Source: Pseudomonas sp. F(2018) (GTDB lineage: Bacteria; Pseudomonadota; Gammaproteobacteria; Pseudomonadales; Pseudomonadaceae). From it: 64,000 bases of DNA. Positions 51,446-59,942 of this stretch are shown here, piece by piece. Location: assembly GCF_005508865.1 (NCBI RefSeq), contig NZ_SCOM01000002.1, forward strand, positions 248,001 through 312,000, written 5' to 3'. The translations under genes and the position numbers were made by a program. Positions within the stretch are counted from its first letter, which is position 1; each line of letters begins with the position of its first letter. A model generated the notes under the pieces. It made no database searches. It was not told the DNA's origin and worked only from the letters and a program-made list of their open reading frames with translations.

Positions 51446-51458
51446 AATGGCGGGCATG

Positions 51459-51480
51459 AAAAAGCCGCCTTGCGGCGGCT
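51459..51480 (-). terminator. Terminator of the ETF-QO gene (minus strand)
   Basis: Read on the minus strand: AGCCGCC, loop GCAA, GGCGGCT, then TTTTC. It stands 19 bases after the stop codon. Confidence 0.88.
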
Positions 51481-51498
51481 CTTTCAGTACGGCTCGAA

Positions 51499-53163
51499 TT
51501 ACATGTTGGGGTAGTTCGGGCCGCCGGTGCCTTCCGGAGCGATCCAGGTGATGTTCTGGGCCGGGTCCTTGATGTCGCAGGTCTTGCAGTGCACGCAGTT
51601 CTGCGCGTTGATCTGGAACTTCTTCTCGCCGTCTTCCTGGGTCACCACCTCGTACACGCCGGCCGGGCAGTAGCGCTGCGCAGGTTCGTCGTACTTCGGC
51701 AGGTTGACGCTGAGCGGAATGCTGGCATCGGTCAGCTTCAGGTGGCAGGGCTGCTCTTCCTCGTGGTTGGTGTTGGACAGGAACACCGAGGAGAGTTTGT
51801 CGAAGCTCAGCTTGCCGTCCGGCTTCGGATAGTCGATGCGCTTCGACTCTGCAGCGGGCTTCAGGCAGGCATAGTCCGGCTTGGTGTCGTGCAGGGTGAA
51901 GGGGATCTTGCCGCCGAAGACGTTCTGGTCCAGCCAGTTCAGGCCGCCACCGAAGACCGGGCCGAACTTGTGCAGGGCCGGGCCGAAGTTACGGCTGCGG
52001 AACAGCTCATCAAACAGCCAGCTGGCCTTGAAGCCATCGACGTAACCATTGAGCAGGTCGCCGCCCTGGCCGTCGGCCAGCAGTGCATCGGCTACCGCTT
52101 CGGCGGCCAGCATGCCGGACTTCATGGCGGTGTGGCTGCCCTTGATCTTGGCGAAGTTCAGGGTGCCGAGATCGCAACCGATCAGGGCGCCGCCCGGGAA
52201 GACCATCTTCGGCAGCGAGTTCAGGCCGCCTTTGCAGATGGCGCGAGCACCGTAGGCGACGCGCTTGCCGCCTTCCAGGTACTGCTTGATCACCGGGTGG
52301 TGCTTGTAGCGCTGGAACTCGTCGAACGGCGACAGGAAGGCGTTGCCGTAGGACAGGTCGACGATCAGGCCGACCACAACCTGGTTGTTCTCCAGGTGAT
52401 AGAGGAAGGAGCCGCCGGTGTTCTCGGTGCCGACCACGTCCAGCGGCCAGCCGGCGGTGTGTACTACCAGGCCCTGCTCGTGCTTGGCCGGGTCGATGTC
52501 CCAGATCTCCTTGATGCCGATGCCGTAGTGCTGGGCGTCGGCTTCGGAGTCGAGGTTGAATTTCTTGATCAGCTGCTTGCCGATGTGGCCACGGCAGCCT
52601 TCGGCGAACAGGGTGTACTTGCCGCGCAGTTCCATGCCGGGGGTGTAGTAACCCTCTTTCGGATGGCCTTCACGGTCCACGCCGAGGTCGCCGGTGATGA
52701 TGCCGCGAACCACGCCGTTCTCGTCGATCAGCGCTTCCTGGGCGGCGAAGCCTGGGTAGATCTCGACGCCCAGAGCTTCGGCCTGCTGGGCCAGCCAGCG
52801 GCACAGGTTGCCCAGGGAGATGATGTAGTTGCCTTCGTTGTGCATGGTCTTGGGCACGAACAGGCCCGGCACTTTGATGGCGCTGTCAGCGTTCTTCAAC
52901 ATATAGATGTCGTCACGCTTGACTTCGGTGTTCAGCGGCGCGCCCAGCTCTTTCCAGTTGGGGAACAGCTCGTTCAGGGCGCGCGGCTCGAAGACCGCAC
53001 CGGAGAGGATGTGAGCGCCGACTTCGGAACCCTTCTCGACCACGCAGACGCTGATTTCTTTGCCGGCGTCGGCGGCCTTCTGCTTCAGTCGGCAGGCGGC
53101 GGAGAGGCCCGAGGGGCCGGCGCCGACGATGACGACGTCGAATTCCATAAATTCGCGTTCCAC
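51499..53163 (-). CDS. Electron transfer flavoprotein-ubiquinone oxidoreductase
   Basis: ETF-QO takes electrons from reduced ETF, filled by acyl-CoA and other dehydrogenases, to ubiquinone at the inner membrane. The FAD motif VVIVGAGPSGLSAACRL is at the start. GWPLDVVGTENTGGSFLYH and NVFGGKIPFTLHD are in the ubiquinone-binding and membrane part, and the C-terminal 4Fe-4S ferredoxin domain has CVHCKTCDIKDP plus the earlier cysteine RYCPAGVYE. The length of 554 residues is normal. The start is GTG 53163, set by GGAG seven bases upstream; the inner ATG 15 bases later and a frame extension to 53181 are less likely. Confidence 0.96.
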   Translation of the reverse strand: MEREFMEFDVVIVGAGPSGLSAACRLKQKAADAGKEISVCVVEKGSEVGAHILSGAVFEPRALNELFPNWKELGAPLNTEVKRDDIYMLKNADSAIKVPGLFVPKTMHNEGNYIISLGNLCRWLAQQAEALGVEIYPGFAAQEALIDENGVVRGIITGDLGVDREGHPKEGYYTPGMELRGKYTLFAEGCRGHIGKQLIKKFNLDSEADAQHYGIGIKEIWDIDPAKHEQGLVVHTAGWPLDVVGTENTGGSFLYHLENNQVVVGLIVDLSYGNAFLSPFDEFQRYKHHPVIKQYLEGGKRVAYGARAICKGGLNSLPKMVFPGGALIGCDLGTLNFAKIKGSHTAMKSGMLAAEAVADALLADGQGGDLLNGYVDGFKASWLFDELFRSRNFGPALHKFGPVFGGGLNWLDQNVFGGKIPFTLHDTKPDYACLKPAAESKRIDYPKPDGKLSFDKLSSVFLSNTNHEEEQPCHLKLTDASIPLSVNLPKYDEPAQRYCPAGVYEVVTQEDGEKKFQINAQNCVHCKTCDIKDPAQNITWIAPEGTGGPNYPNM

Positions 53164-53240
53164 AGAGAATCTCCTACTCAAGGCTTCTTCGGTGTTATTG
53201 ATCTGGCTTGGCTAGGCTTTCTCTGGCCTGCGCGCTGGGC

Positions 53241-53269
53241 ATTATATATATAGCCCCTTGCACGTCCAA
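53241..53269 (-). promoter_or_regulatory. Strong sigma-70 promoter for the ETF-QO gene
   Basis: On the minus strand: TTGGAC (53269-53264), a 17-base spacer, TATAAT (53246-53241), a perfect -10. A second possible set, TTGACA (53296-53291), 17 bases, TGTATT (53273-53268), overlaps the operator described next. Confidence 0.65.
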
Positions 53270-53271
53270 TA

Positions 53272-53285
53272 CAAACGTTTGTTTG
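53272..53285. promoter_or_regulatory. PsrA-like operator in the ETF divergon
   Basis: CAAAC-GTTT-GTTTG fits the published Pseudomonas PsrA pattern (G/C)AAAC-N2-4-GTTT(G/C). PsrA is a TetR-type repressor that leaves DNA when long-chain fatty acids bind it, and etf genes have, as I recall, been named among its targets. The site lies directly upstream of the -35 element of the ETF-QO promoter and could also act on etfB. Confidence 0.65.
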
Positions 53286-53486
53286 AATTTTGTCAAAGCC
53301 GTGTAGCGCAAGGCTTGGCGCCAGATAAATGGGAGTTTTTCGTGTTGACCGAAAAGGGCGTTCCGGTCAAGATACGGGCGGTTTTGCGTTCGCCGTATGG
53401 GCTGACCGTCGGTTCCGGCCGACTAGCATCACCGGCCAGGCTTGCCTTGGCGACATTCTTATTCACCGGAGAGTAACGAGGAATCC

Positions 53487-54236
53487 ATGAAGGTTCTTGT
53501 AGCTGTCAAACGAGTGGTCGACTACAACGTCAAAGTCCGCGTCAAGGCGGACAACTCCGGCGTCGACCTCGCCAACGTCAAGATGTCGATGAACCCCTTC
53601 TGCGAAATCGCCGTGGAAGAGGCCGTACGTCTGAAGGAAAAAGGTGTGGCGAGCGAGATCGTCGTCGTCACCATCGGCCCGAACACCGCTCAGGAGCAAC
53701 TGCGCACCGCTCTGGCCCTGGGTGCTGACCGTTCGATCCTGGTTGAGACCAACGAAGAGCTGAACTCCCTGGCCGTGGCCAAGCTGCTGAAAGCCGTGGT
53801 CGACAAGGAGCAGCCGCAACTGGTCATCCTGGGCAAGCAGGCCATCGACAGCGACAACAACCAGACCGGCCAGATGCTGGGCGCCCTGACTGGCTTCGCC
53901 CAGGGTACCTTTGCCTCCAAGGTCGAACTGGCTGGCGACAAGGTCAACGTGACCCGCGAAATCGACGGCGGTCTGCAGACCGTTGCTCTGGCCCTGCCGG
54001 CGATCGTCACCACCGACCTGCGCCTGAACGAGCCGCGCTACGCGTCGCTGCCGAACATCATGAAAGCCAAGAAGAAGCCGCTGGACGTGGTTACCCCGGA
54101 CGCCCTGGGCGTTTCCACCGCTTCCACCGTCAAGACCCTGAAAGTCGAAGCGCCTGCTGCCCGCAGCGCCGGCATCAAGGTCAAGTCCGTGGCTGAACTG
54201 GTCGAGAAACTGAAGAACGAGGCGAAGGTAATCTAA
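53487..54236 (+). CDS. etfB: Electron transfer flavoprotein subunit beta
   Basis: EtfB, the AMP-binding subunit of the flavoprotein that collects electrons from acyl-CoA dehydrogenases. 249 residues; the start [20 protein letters not shown] is canonical and has GAGG at 5-8 bases. The signature region [20 protein letters not shown] (about 113-132) and the recognition-loop segment [19 protein letters not shown] (about 180-198) are present. It is followed immediately by etfA (TAAATG). The 323-base spacer upstream is shared with the ETF-QO gene; TTGACC-17-CAAGAT (53345-53373) is a possible promoter. Confidence 0.97.
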   Translation: MKVLVAVKRVVDYNVKVRVKADNSGVDLANVKMSMNPFCEIAVEEAVRLKEKGVASEIVVVTIGPNTAQEQLRTALALGADRSILVETNEELNSLAVAKLLKAVVDKEQPQLVILGKQAIDSDNNQTGQMLGALTGFAQGTFASKVELAGDKVNVTREIDGGLQTVALALPAIVTTDLRLNEPRYASLPNIMKAKKKPLDVVTPDALGVSTASTVKTLKVEAPAARSAGIKVKSVAELVEKLKNEAKVI

Positions 54237-55166
54237 ATGACTATCTTGGTTGTTGCAGAACACACTAACGCCGCTCTGGCCGCTGCCACTCTGAACACCG
54301 TTGCCGCTGCTCAGAAGATCGGTGGTGATATCCACGTGCTGGTCGCCGGTTCCAATGCCGGTGCTGCTGCCGAAGCCGCTGCCAAAATCGCTGGCGTGAG
54401 CAAGGTGCTGGTTGCCGATAACGCCGCCTTCGCCAACCAGCTTCCGGAGAACGTCGCTCCGCTGGTTGCCGAGCTGGGCAAGGGCTACAGCCACATCCTG
54501 GCCGCCGCCACCAGCAACGGTAAGAACATCCTGCCGCGCGTTGCCGCTCAACTGGACGTCGACCAGATCTCCGAGATCGTTGCCGTCGAAAGCGCCGACA
54601 CCTTCAAGCGCCCGATCTATGCCGGTAACGCCATCGCTACCGTGCAGTCCTCGGCTGCCGTGAAAGTGATCACCGTGCGTGGTACCGGTTTCGACGCCGC
54701 TGCTGCCGAAGGTGGCTCCGCTGCCATCGAAGCCGTTACCACTGGCGGCGACGCCGGCAAGTCGTCCTTCGTCGGCGAAGAGCTGGCCAAGTCCGACCGT
54801 CCGGAACTGACCGCTGCCAAGATCGTCGTTTCCGGCGGCCGTGGCATGCAGAACGGTGACAACTTCAAGCACCTGTACGCTCTGGCCGACAAGCTGGGCG
54901 CTGCCGTTGGCGCCTCCCGCGCTGCCGTCGACGCCGGTTTCGTGCCGAACGACATGCAGGTTGGCCAGACCGGCAAGATCGTCGCTCCGCAGCTGTACAT
55001 CGCGGTCGGCATCTCCGGTGCCATCCAGCACCTGGCAGGCATGAAGGACTCCAAGGTCATCGTCGCCATCAACAAGGACGAAGAAGCCCCGATCTTCCAG
55101 GTGGCTGATTACGGCCTGGTGGCTGACCTGTTCGAAGCCGTACCGGAGCTCGAGAAACTGGTCTGA
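54237..55166 (+). CDS. etfA: Electron transfer flavoprotein subunit alpha
   Basis: EtfA, the FAD-binding subunit. 309 residues. The C-terminal FAD domain has [36 protein letters not shown] and [19 protein letters not shown], which includes the family signature. It starts directly after the etfB stop. Codon use is strongly biased to C- and G-ending codons as for highly expressed genes. It ends at a bidirectional terminator. Confidence 0.97.
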   Translation: MTILVVAEHTNAALAAATLNTVAAAQKIGGDIHVLVAGSNAGAAAEAAAKIAGVSKVLVADNAAFANQLPENVAPLVAELGKGYSHILAAATSNGKNILPRVAAQLDVDQISEIVAVESADTFKRPIYAGNAIATVQSSAAVKVITVRGTGFDAAAAEGGSAAIEAVTTGGDAGKSSFVGEELAKSDRPELTAAKIVVSGGRGMQNGDNFKHLYALADKLGAAVGASRAAVDAGFVPNDMQVGQTGKIVAPQLYIAVGISGAIQHLAGMKDSKVIVAINKDEEAPIFQVADYGLVADLFEAVPELEKLV

Positions 55167-55186
55167 TCCAGCTTCTTCGCTCTCGC

Positions 55187-55215
55187 AAAAAACCCGCTCA
55201 TCGAGCGGGTTTTTT
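55187..55215. terminator. Bidirectional terminator between etfA and the hydrolase gene
   Basis: AAAAAACCCGCTC (55187-55199), loop ATC, GAGCGGGTTTTTT (55203-55215). Equal A and T runs serve both converging genes. Confidence 0.93.
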
Positions 55216-55234
55216 GTTTGTGCAAGGCCGGCTT

Positions 55235-56158
55235 CTACAGGCTGTCGAGGAAGGCCTGATAGTGCTGCGCCGTTTCCTCGGGGCGCTCGATCATCGGCGC
55301 GTGGCCGCAATCCTTCATCACTACCACGGTCGGTTTCTTCAGCAGCGGCTGCATCACCTCGATGCTGGAGACATGCAGGGCACGGTCCTGCTCGCCCCAC
55401 AGCACCAGGGTCGGTACCTGGATATTCGGCAGCTCGGGCTCCAGCGGCACATAGTGCCCACGCAGCTGGGCGAAGATGCGGTCGTAGTTCTCCTGGTTGG
55501 CCACCGACCTCTCGGCAAAGTAGCGCTTGAGAGACTCAGGCAGCGGCGGCGGAGTGACGAAGACGAAGTTCATCAGAGCGTCGAAGTCTTCGGCTCTGCG
55601 GACCACCAGCGGATTGGGCTCGCCGCGCTCGAGGCGCTGGATCATTTCGCTCTTTTGCGGTGCAGTGACTCCCGCATTGTCCAGAAGCGCGACACTCAGG
55701 ACCTGTTCGGGATGGCGCGCGGCATACAGCGCGGCGATATGCCCGCCCATGGAATTGCCGATCAGGTGCAGCTTGTCGAGCTGCAGAGCGTTGGCGAAGG
55801 CCCGCACCCGCTCCATCTGACTGACCACATCGTAGCTGGCATCCGGTTTGCTGCTCTCGCCGAAGCCGGGTAGGTCCAGGGCGATGACACGGTAGCGGTG
55901 GGTAAGGTGACGGGAGAAGCGCAGCCAGTTATCACGATCGGCGCCGAATCCGTGAATCATCAGCAGTGTTTCACCGTCCGCCGGCCCGCCTTCGTAGTAA
56001 TGTATGGCCAGCCCGTCGACCGTGATTGCTTTTGGGGAGACTCCCGCCAACTGGCGTTCGACGAACCGCACACCGGCCACCAGCGCGGCAGGGGAGAGGT
56101 ACAGCGCACCGGCCGCGCCTGCCAGCAGCAGGGCAATGCCGAGGGCGATTTTTTTCAT
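55235..56158 (-). CDS. Alpha/beta hydrolase, membrane-anchored or exported lipase/esterase-like
   Basis: A 307-residue alpha/beta hydrolase. The N-terminal helix (IALGIALLLAGAAGALYLS, about 4-22) suggests an anchor or signal peptide. LMIHGFGADRDNW forms the oxyanion region. GNSMGGHIAALYA carries the nucleophile Ser, VLWGEQDRALH the acid, and DCGHAPMIERPEE the His. The AAGGA site is 7 bases before the ATG. In P. aeruginosa I recall a probable lipase gene near etfA, so the position is conserved. The substrate is unknown. Confidence 0.85.
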   Translation of the reverse strand: MKKIALGIALLLAGAAGALYLSPAALVAGVRFVERQLAGVSPKAITVDGLAIHYYEGGPADGETLLMIHGFGADRDNWLRFSRHLTHRYRVIALDLPGFGESSKPDASYDVVSQMERVRAFANALQLDKLHLIGNSMGGHIAALYAARHPEQVLSVALLDNAGVTAPQKSEMIQRLERGEPNPLVVRRAEDFDALMNFVFVTPPPLPESLKRYFAERSVANQENYDRIFAQLRGHYVPLEPELPNIQVPTLVLWGEQDRALHVSSIEVMQPLLKKPTVVVMKDCGHAPMIERPEETAQHYQAFLDSL

Positions 56159-56173
56159 GGCGAATCCTTATCG

Positions 56174-56187
56174 CTAATAATTATTAG
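56174..56187. promoter_or_regulatory. Perfect 14-bp AT-rich palindrome, candidate operator
   Basis: CTAATAATTATTAG, 16 bases upstream of the hydrolase start on the minus strand and about 80 bases upstream of the binding-protein gene on the plus strand. TAGCAT (56203-56208) may be a plus-strand -10. AT-only palindromes of this length are rare at this base composition. Confidence 0.45.
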
Positions 56188-56266
56188 GCGTGCTTGCTAC
56201 GCTAGCATGAAGAGCGCGGGGCTGGTGAAGGCCCGCCGCTTGCCACGCATACCAGCGGTGCTTCCG

Positions 56267-57109
56267 ATGCGAAAGATGTTGTCGTTGAAAATCCTCGGCC
56301 TCATGGGCCTGTTGCTGCTTCCCGGCCTGGCCTCGGCCGCCGGCAAGTGCGAGCGCCTGGTCGCCACCGGCAACCCCGAATATCCGCCCTATCTGTGGCG
56401 TGACCCGCAGAGCCCGCAGCACCTGGTCGGTGCCAATGCCGACCTGCTGGCACTGATCGGCAAGCAGCTGGGGGTGAAGATCGAGATCATCTACACCGGT
56501 CCCTGGTCCCGCGCCCAGGATGAGGTGCGCACCGGTCGGGTCGACCTGCTGGCCGGCGCCTTCCTCACCCTGCCGCGCCTCGAGAGCATGGACTACGTGT
56601 ATCCGGCCTTCTTCAGCACGCCCAGCGTGGTCTGGGTGCGCAAGGGTCAGGGCTTCCCCTACAGCGGCTGGGAAGATCTGCGCGGGCGTACCGGCGGCAC
56701 GCTGGTGCACAACAGTTTCGGTCAGCAGTTCGACAGTTTCGCCAAGGCCAACCTCAGCCTCGAAGAAGTGCCGAGCCTGATCCAGGCCTTCCAGAAACTG
56801 CTGCTGGGGCGCACCGACTATGTGATCTACGAGCGCTACCCGGGCGTGGCACTGGCCAACACCCAGGGCATGCTGGAGAGCCTGGAAACCCTGGAGCCGC
56901 CGATCTCCAGTGAAGGCCTGTACCTGACCCTGTCGCACAACTCCGCCTGCAACGATCCCTGGCTGCGCGGACAGCTGGCGAAAAAGATGACAGAATTGAC
57001 CGCCGCCGGCCTGCCGGAGTCCCTCCTGCAGCGCAATCTGGAGCGCTGGAAAGCCCAGCAGGCGCAAGCCGCCGACGTTCCCCCGCAAGAGCAGGAAGAT
57101 TCTCAGTGA
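56267..57109 (+). CDS. Periplasmic solute-binding-like protein (amino-acid type family 3)
   Basis: A 280-residue exported protein with the two-lobed family-3 binding fold. The signal peptide spans about 1-25 (ILGLMGLLLLPGLASA). RLVATGNPEYPPYLWRDP opens the first lobe; GVKIEIIYTGPWSRAQDEVRTGRVDLLAGAF and DYVIYERYPGVALA are typical later blocks. No permease or ATPase gene is near, so it may act in sensing or be an orphan receptor. The start is uncertain: ATG 56267, ATG 56276 and ATG 56207 are in frame; 56207 falls in the putative -10. Its last codons overlap the next gene (GTGA), so it belongs with the two lipoproteins. Confidence 0.8.
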   Translation: MRKMLSLKILGLMGLLLLPGLASAAGKCERLVATGNPEYPPYLWRDPQSPQHLVGANADLLALIGKQLGVKIEIIYTGPWSRAQDEVRTGRVDLLAGAFLTLPRLESMDYVYPAFFSTPSVVWVRKGQGFPYSGWEDLRGRTGGTLVHNSFGQQFDSFAKANLSLEEVPSLIQAFQKLLLGRTDYVIYERYPGVALANTQGMLESLETLEPPISSEGLYLTLSHNSACNDPWLRGQLAKKMTELTAAGLPESLLQRNLERWKAQQAQAADVPPQEQEDSQ

Positions 57110-57456
57110 ACCCACGTTTAACCCTTGTCCTGGCAGTGCTGGCGCTGGCCGGCTGTGCCAACGACCCGGCGCCGAACGAGCAGATGCGCCTCACCGTTCA
57201 GGCCGTCGAGCAGGCGCGCGCGGTCGGTGCAGATCCGCAACTCGAGGAGATGCGTGAGGCCGAGCGCAAGCTGGCCCGCGCCGAGAAGAACATGGGCGAG
57301 GAGGACTACAAGCGCGCCCGGGTGTTCGCCGAACAGGCCGAGCTCGACGCTCGCCTCGCCGAGGCCAAGGTCCTCAACCAGAAGAGCCAGAAGCAGCTCG
57401 ATGAACTGAACGCGCGCCTCACCCGCCTGCGCAAGCAACTGGGAGAGCTGCCGTGA
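57106..57456 (+). CDS. DUF4398 lipoprotein
   Basis: A 116-residue lipoprotein: lipobox LALAGC (Cys17) after a short signal, then an almost fully helical, charged body (EAERKLARAEKNMGEEDYKR, AEAKVLNQKSQKQLDELNAR). The DUF4398 pattern of an A-x-A-x-x-A-E-L-D repeat is present. The start is GTG overlapping the stop of the previous gene; AGGA lies upstream. Probably tied to the outer membrane and partner of the OmpA-like protein that follows, which has a related helical segment. Confidence 0.82.
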   Translation: MNPRLTLVLAVLALAGCANDPAPNEQMRLTVQAVEQARAVGADPQLEEMREAERKLARAEKNMGEEDYKRARVFAEQAELDARLAEAKVLNQKSQKQLDELNARLTRLRKQLGELP

Positions 57457-58262
57457 TGCCGAAGATGACCATGGGCGGCGCTCTGCTGCTCTCCCTGGCG
57501 CTGCTGGGCGGTTGTGCCAGCCAGCATAGCCAGCAGGTGCTGGGCGAGGCCGAGGCCAGCTTCCAGCAGGTGAAGGAAGATCCGGACGTGCTGCGCAGCG
57601 CACCCAAGGATGTGATCCGTGCAGGTGAGTCGCTGGCCCGCGCCGAGCGTCTGTCCAACTACTGGGGCAGCGCCGACGATGTCGCACACTACGCCTTCCT
57701 CAGCCAGCGCTACAGCCAGATCGCCCGTCAGCACGCCGACCTCAACCTCAACCAGGAACGCCTGGCCAAGCTCGAGCTGGAGCGCGAGCGCCTGCAGCTG
57801 GCGCTGCGCGAGGCCAAGCTGCTCAGCGCCCAGCAACAGGGCCAGTGGCTGGAGGAGCAGGTGGTCAGCCTGGCCGCCAGCGAGACCGATCGCGGCCTGG
57901 TCATGACCCTCGGCGACGTGCTGTTCGACGCCGGCCGTACCGAGCTGAAGGCTTCCGCCAACCGCACCATCCTCAAGCTGGTGCAGTTCCTCCAGATCAA
58001 CCCGCGGCGCACCATCCGCATCGAGGGCTACACCGACAACCGTGGCGTGGCGGCAGAGAATCTGGAGCTGTCGCGGGCCCGTGCCCAGGCTGTGGCCGAC
58101 GTGCTGGCCGACCTCGGCATCGATGCCAAGCGCATGCAGGTGAAAGGTTACGGCGAGGCCCACCCGCTGGCGGAGAACGCCTCGGCCAAGGGCCGCGCGC
58201 AGAATCGCCGGGTCGAGATACTGATCTCCGACGAGGCTGGCCAGCTCGGCGAATACCGCTGA
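57456..58262 (+). CDS. OmpA-family peptidoglycan-binding lipoprotein
   Basis: A 268-residue lipoprotein with lipobox LLGGC (about Cys18). The N-terminal helical part (about 20-145) resembles DUF4398, and the C-terminal OmpA domain (about 150-260) has LFDAGRTELKASANRTI, IEGYTDNRGVAAENLELSRAR and NRRVEI. It anchors the outer membrane to peptidoglycan. The ATG overlaps the previous stop (TGATG); a GTG three bases earlier is possible. It closes the three-gene unit and is followed by a terminator. Confidence 0.88.
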   Translation: MPKMTMGGALLLSLALLGGCASQHSQQVLGEAEASFQQVKEDPDVLRSAPKDVIRAGESLARAERLSNYWGSADDVAHYAFLSQRYSQIARQHADLNLNQERLAKLELERERLQLALREAKLLSAQQQGQWLEEQVVSLAASETDRGLVMTLGDVLFDAGRTELKASANRTILKLVQFLQINPRRTIRIEGYTDNRGVAAENLELSRARAQAVADVLADLGIDAKRMQVKGYGEAHPLAENASAKGRAQNRRVEILISDEAGQLGEYR

Positions 58263-58281
58263 GTAAGCTGTGCGCTCAACG

Positions 58282-58311
58282 AAACCCCGGTGCCTCGGCC
58301 CGGGGTTTTTT
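58282..58311 (+). terminator. Terminator after the OmpA-like gene
   Basis: AAACCCCGG (58282-58290), a 9-base loop, CCGGGGTTTTTT (58300-58311). Confidence 0.88.
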
Positions 58312-58329
58312 ATTAGACCAAAGTCTAAT
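58312..58329. promoter_or_regulatory. Inverted repeat upstream of the MocR-type gene
   Basis: ATTAGAC-CAAA-GTCTAAT, a perfect 7-bp dyad, about 130 bases before the regulator start. Three ACTGT(A/T)(C/T/A)C-like direct copies follow at 58370-58377, 58394-58401 and 58426-58433; MocR-type regulators often bind direct repeats at their own promoter. Confidence 0.45.
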
Positions 58330-58459
58330 CAGGCCCATGCAGGTCCGCACCTAAACTAGAACAGATGGAACTGTACCGCTGGCAAATGTTCTGACTGTAT
58401 CGTCAAGCATCAGCTGCATTTCGCTACTGTTACGGTCCAGTACTGCAAGGAGCCTCCTC

Positions 58460-59902
58460 ATGACCAGTTTGTTGCTTTACCAGCGCATCGCCCAGCAGCT
58501 GGCCGAGGATATCCGCCGCGGTGTCTATCAGCCGGGCGAGCGCGTGCCCTCGGTGCGCAAGATGAGTTCGCAGCTCAGCGTCAGCCACGCCACCGTGCTG
58601 CAGGCCTATGCCAACCTGGAAGACATGGGCCTGATCCGCGCCCGCCCGCAATCCGGCTTCTACGTGCACCAGACTGCCGGCCTGACCGCGTCCACGCCGG
58701 ATATCGCTCGCGTCGAGCGGCCGGCCATGGTCACCCGCAGCAGCATCATCAGCCAGGTGCTCAACGATTCGCGCCAGGACGGCGTGTTTCCCCTCGGCGC
58801 CGCCGTGCCGCACGTGGACTACCTGCCGGTGCGCTCGCTGCACCAGCAACTGGCCAAGGTCACCCGCTTCCAGAGCCCGCGCGCGTTCAGCTACATGTTC
58901 AGCCCCGGCTACGAGCCGCTGCGCCGCCAGGTGGCGATCCGCATGCGCGATGCCGGCGTGGTGGTCGATCCTTCCGAAGTGGTGATCACTCACGGCTGCG
59001 TGGACGCCATCCACATGGCCCTGCGCGTGCTGACCCAGCCCGGCGATCTGATCGCCGCCGAGTCGCCGACCTATTACGGCCTGCTGCAGCTGGCCGAGGT
59101 GCTCGGCCTCAAGGTCATCGAGATCCCCAGCGACCCGACCACCGGCCTCAGCCTGGAGGCCCTGCAGCTGGCCGCCAACCAGTGGCCGATCAAGGCTCTG
59201 GTGCTGACCGCGCGGCTGTCCAATCCGCTGGGTGGCAGCATTCCCGAAGAGCGGCAGAAACAGCTGCTGCGCCTGACCCGCGATCACGGCATCCAGGTGA
59301 TCGAGGACGACATCTATGGCGAGCTGTTGTTCGAGCCAGGGCGCAGCAAGGCGCTCAAGGCCCATGATCGCGACGACCAGGTGGTGTACTGCTCGAGCTT
59401 CTCCAAGACCCTGTCACCGGGCGTGCGCATCGGCTGGATCATCGCCGGTGGCTATCAGGAGGAGGTGGAACGGCTGCAGACCTTCAGCACCCACTCGGCC
59501 TGCAGCGTGACTCAGATGGGCGTGGCCGCCTACCTGGAGAACGGTGGCTACGACCGCCACCTGCGGCATATCCGTCAGGAGTACCGCAAGAACATGACTG
59601 CCTACCAGCTGGCGGTGCAGCAGCACTTCCCCGAAGGCACGCAGATGACCCGCCCCTACGGTGGTTTCATCCTCTGGGTCAGTCTGCCGGGCAAGGTCAG
59701 CGCCCAGGAGCTGCACGTGCGGGCGCTGCAGCAGGGGATCAGCATCGCGCCGGGGATGATCTTCAGCAACACCGAGCAGTTCAACCACTGCCTGCGCCTG
59801 ACCTGTGGCGTGCCGTGGAACCGCGAGTCCGAGCGGGCGATCATGACTCTCGGCATGCTGGCCAAGCAGCTCTGTCAGGAGTCGGCTGGCGGCCAGCAAT
59901 AG
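58460..59902 (+). CDS. MocR-type (GntR/aminotransferase) transcriptional regulator
   Basis: A 480-residue fusion of a GntR winged helix (about 8-75; LAEDIRRGVYQPGERVPSVR, LSVSHATVLQAYANLEDMGL) with a class I aminotransferase fold (about 110-470). The PLP lysine is Lys316 in CSSFSKTLSPGVRIGW, and LSNPLGGSIPEERQ is the substrate-side motif. Such proteins use PLP as a sensor and usually control a neighbouring or their own gene. AAGGAG is 7 bases before the ATG. The target is not obvious: downstream genes are on the other strand. Confidence 0.92.
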   Translation: MTSLLLYQRIAQQLAEDIRRGVYQPGERVPSVRKMSSQLSVSHATVLQAYANLEDMGLIRARPQSGFYVHQTAGLTASTPDIARVERPAMVTRSSIISQVLNDSRQDGVFPLGAAVPHVDYLPVRSLHQQLAKVTRFQSPRAFSYMFSPGYEPLRRQVAIRMRDAGVVVDPSEVVITHGCVDAIHMALRVLTQPGDLIAAESPTYYGLLQLAEVLGLKVIEIPSDPTTGLSLEALQLAANQWPIKALVLTARLSNPLGGSIPEERQKQLLRLTRDHGIQVIEDDIYGELLFEPGRSKALKAHDRDDQVVYCSSFSKTLSPGVRIGWIIAGGYQEEVERLQTFSTHSACSVTQMGVAAYLENGGYDRHLRHIRQEYRKNMTAYQLAVQQHFPEGTQMTRPYGGFILWVSLPGKVSAQELHVRALQQGISIAPGMIFSNTEQFNHCLRLTCGVPWNRESERAIMTLGMLAKQLCQESAGGQQ

Positions 59903-59914
59903 GTGCAGCGAATC

Positions 59915-59942
59915 GACCCGCCGGTAGGCGGGTCAGTTCTTT
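59915..59942 (+). terminator. Terminator after the MocR-type gene
   Basis: GACCCGCC (59915-59922), loop GGTA, GGCGGGTC (59927-59934), then AGTTCTTT. Good stem, broken T run. Confidence 0.65.

Noticed and set aside
51174..51551. Open frame of 125 codons in the spacer after the MMPL gene
   Set aside because: It starts at TTG without a ribosome site, reads through the VOC remnant in mixed frames and into the terminator and end of the ETF-QO gene. It is explained by the decayed gene.
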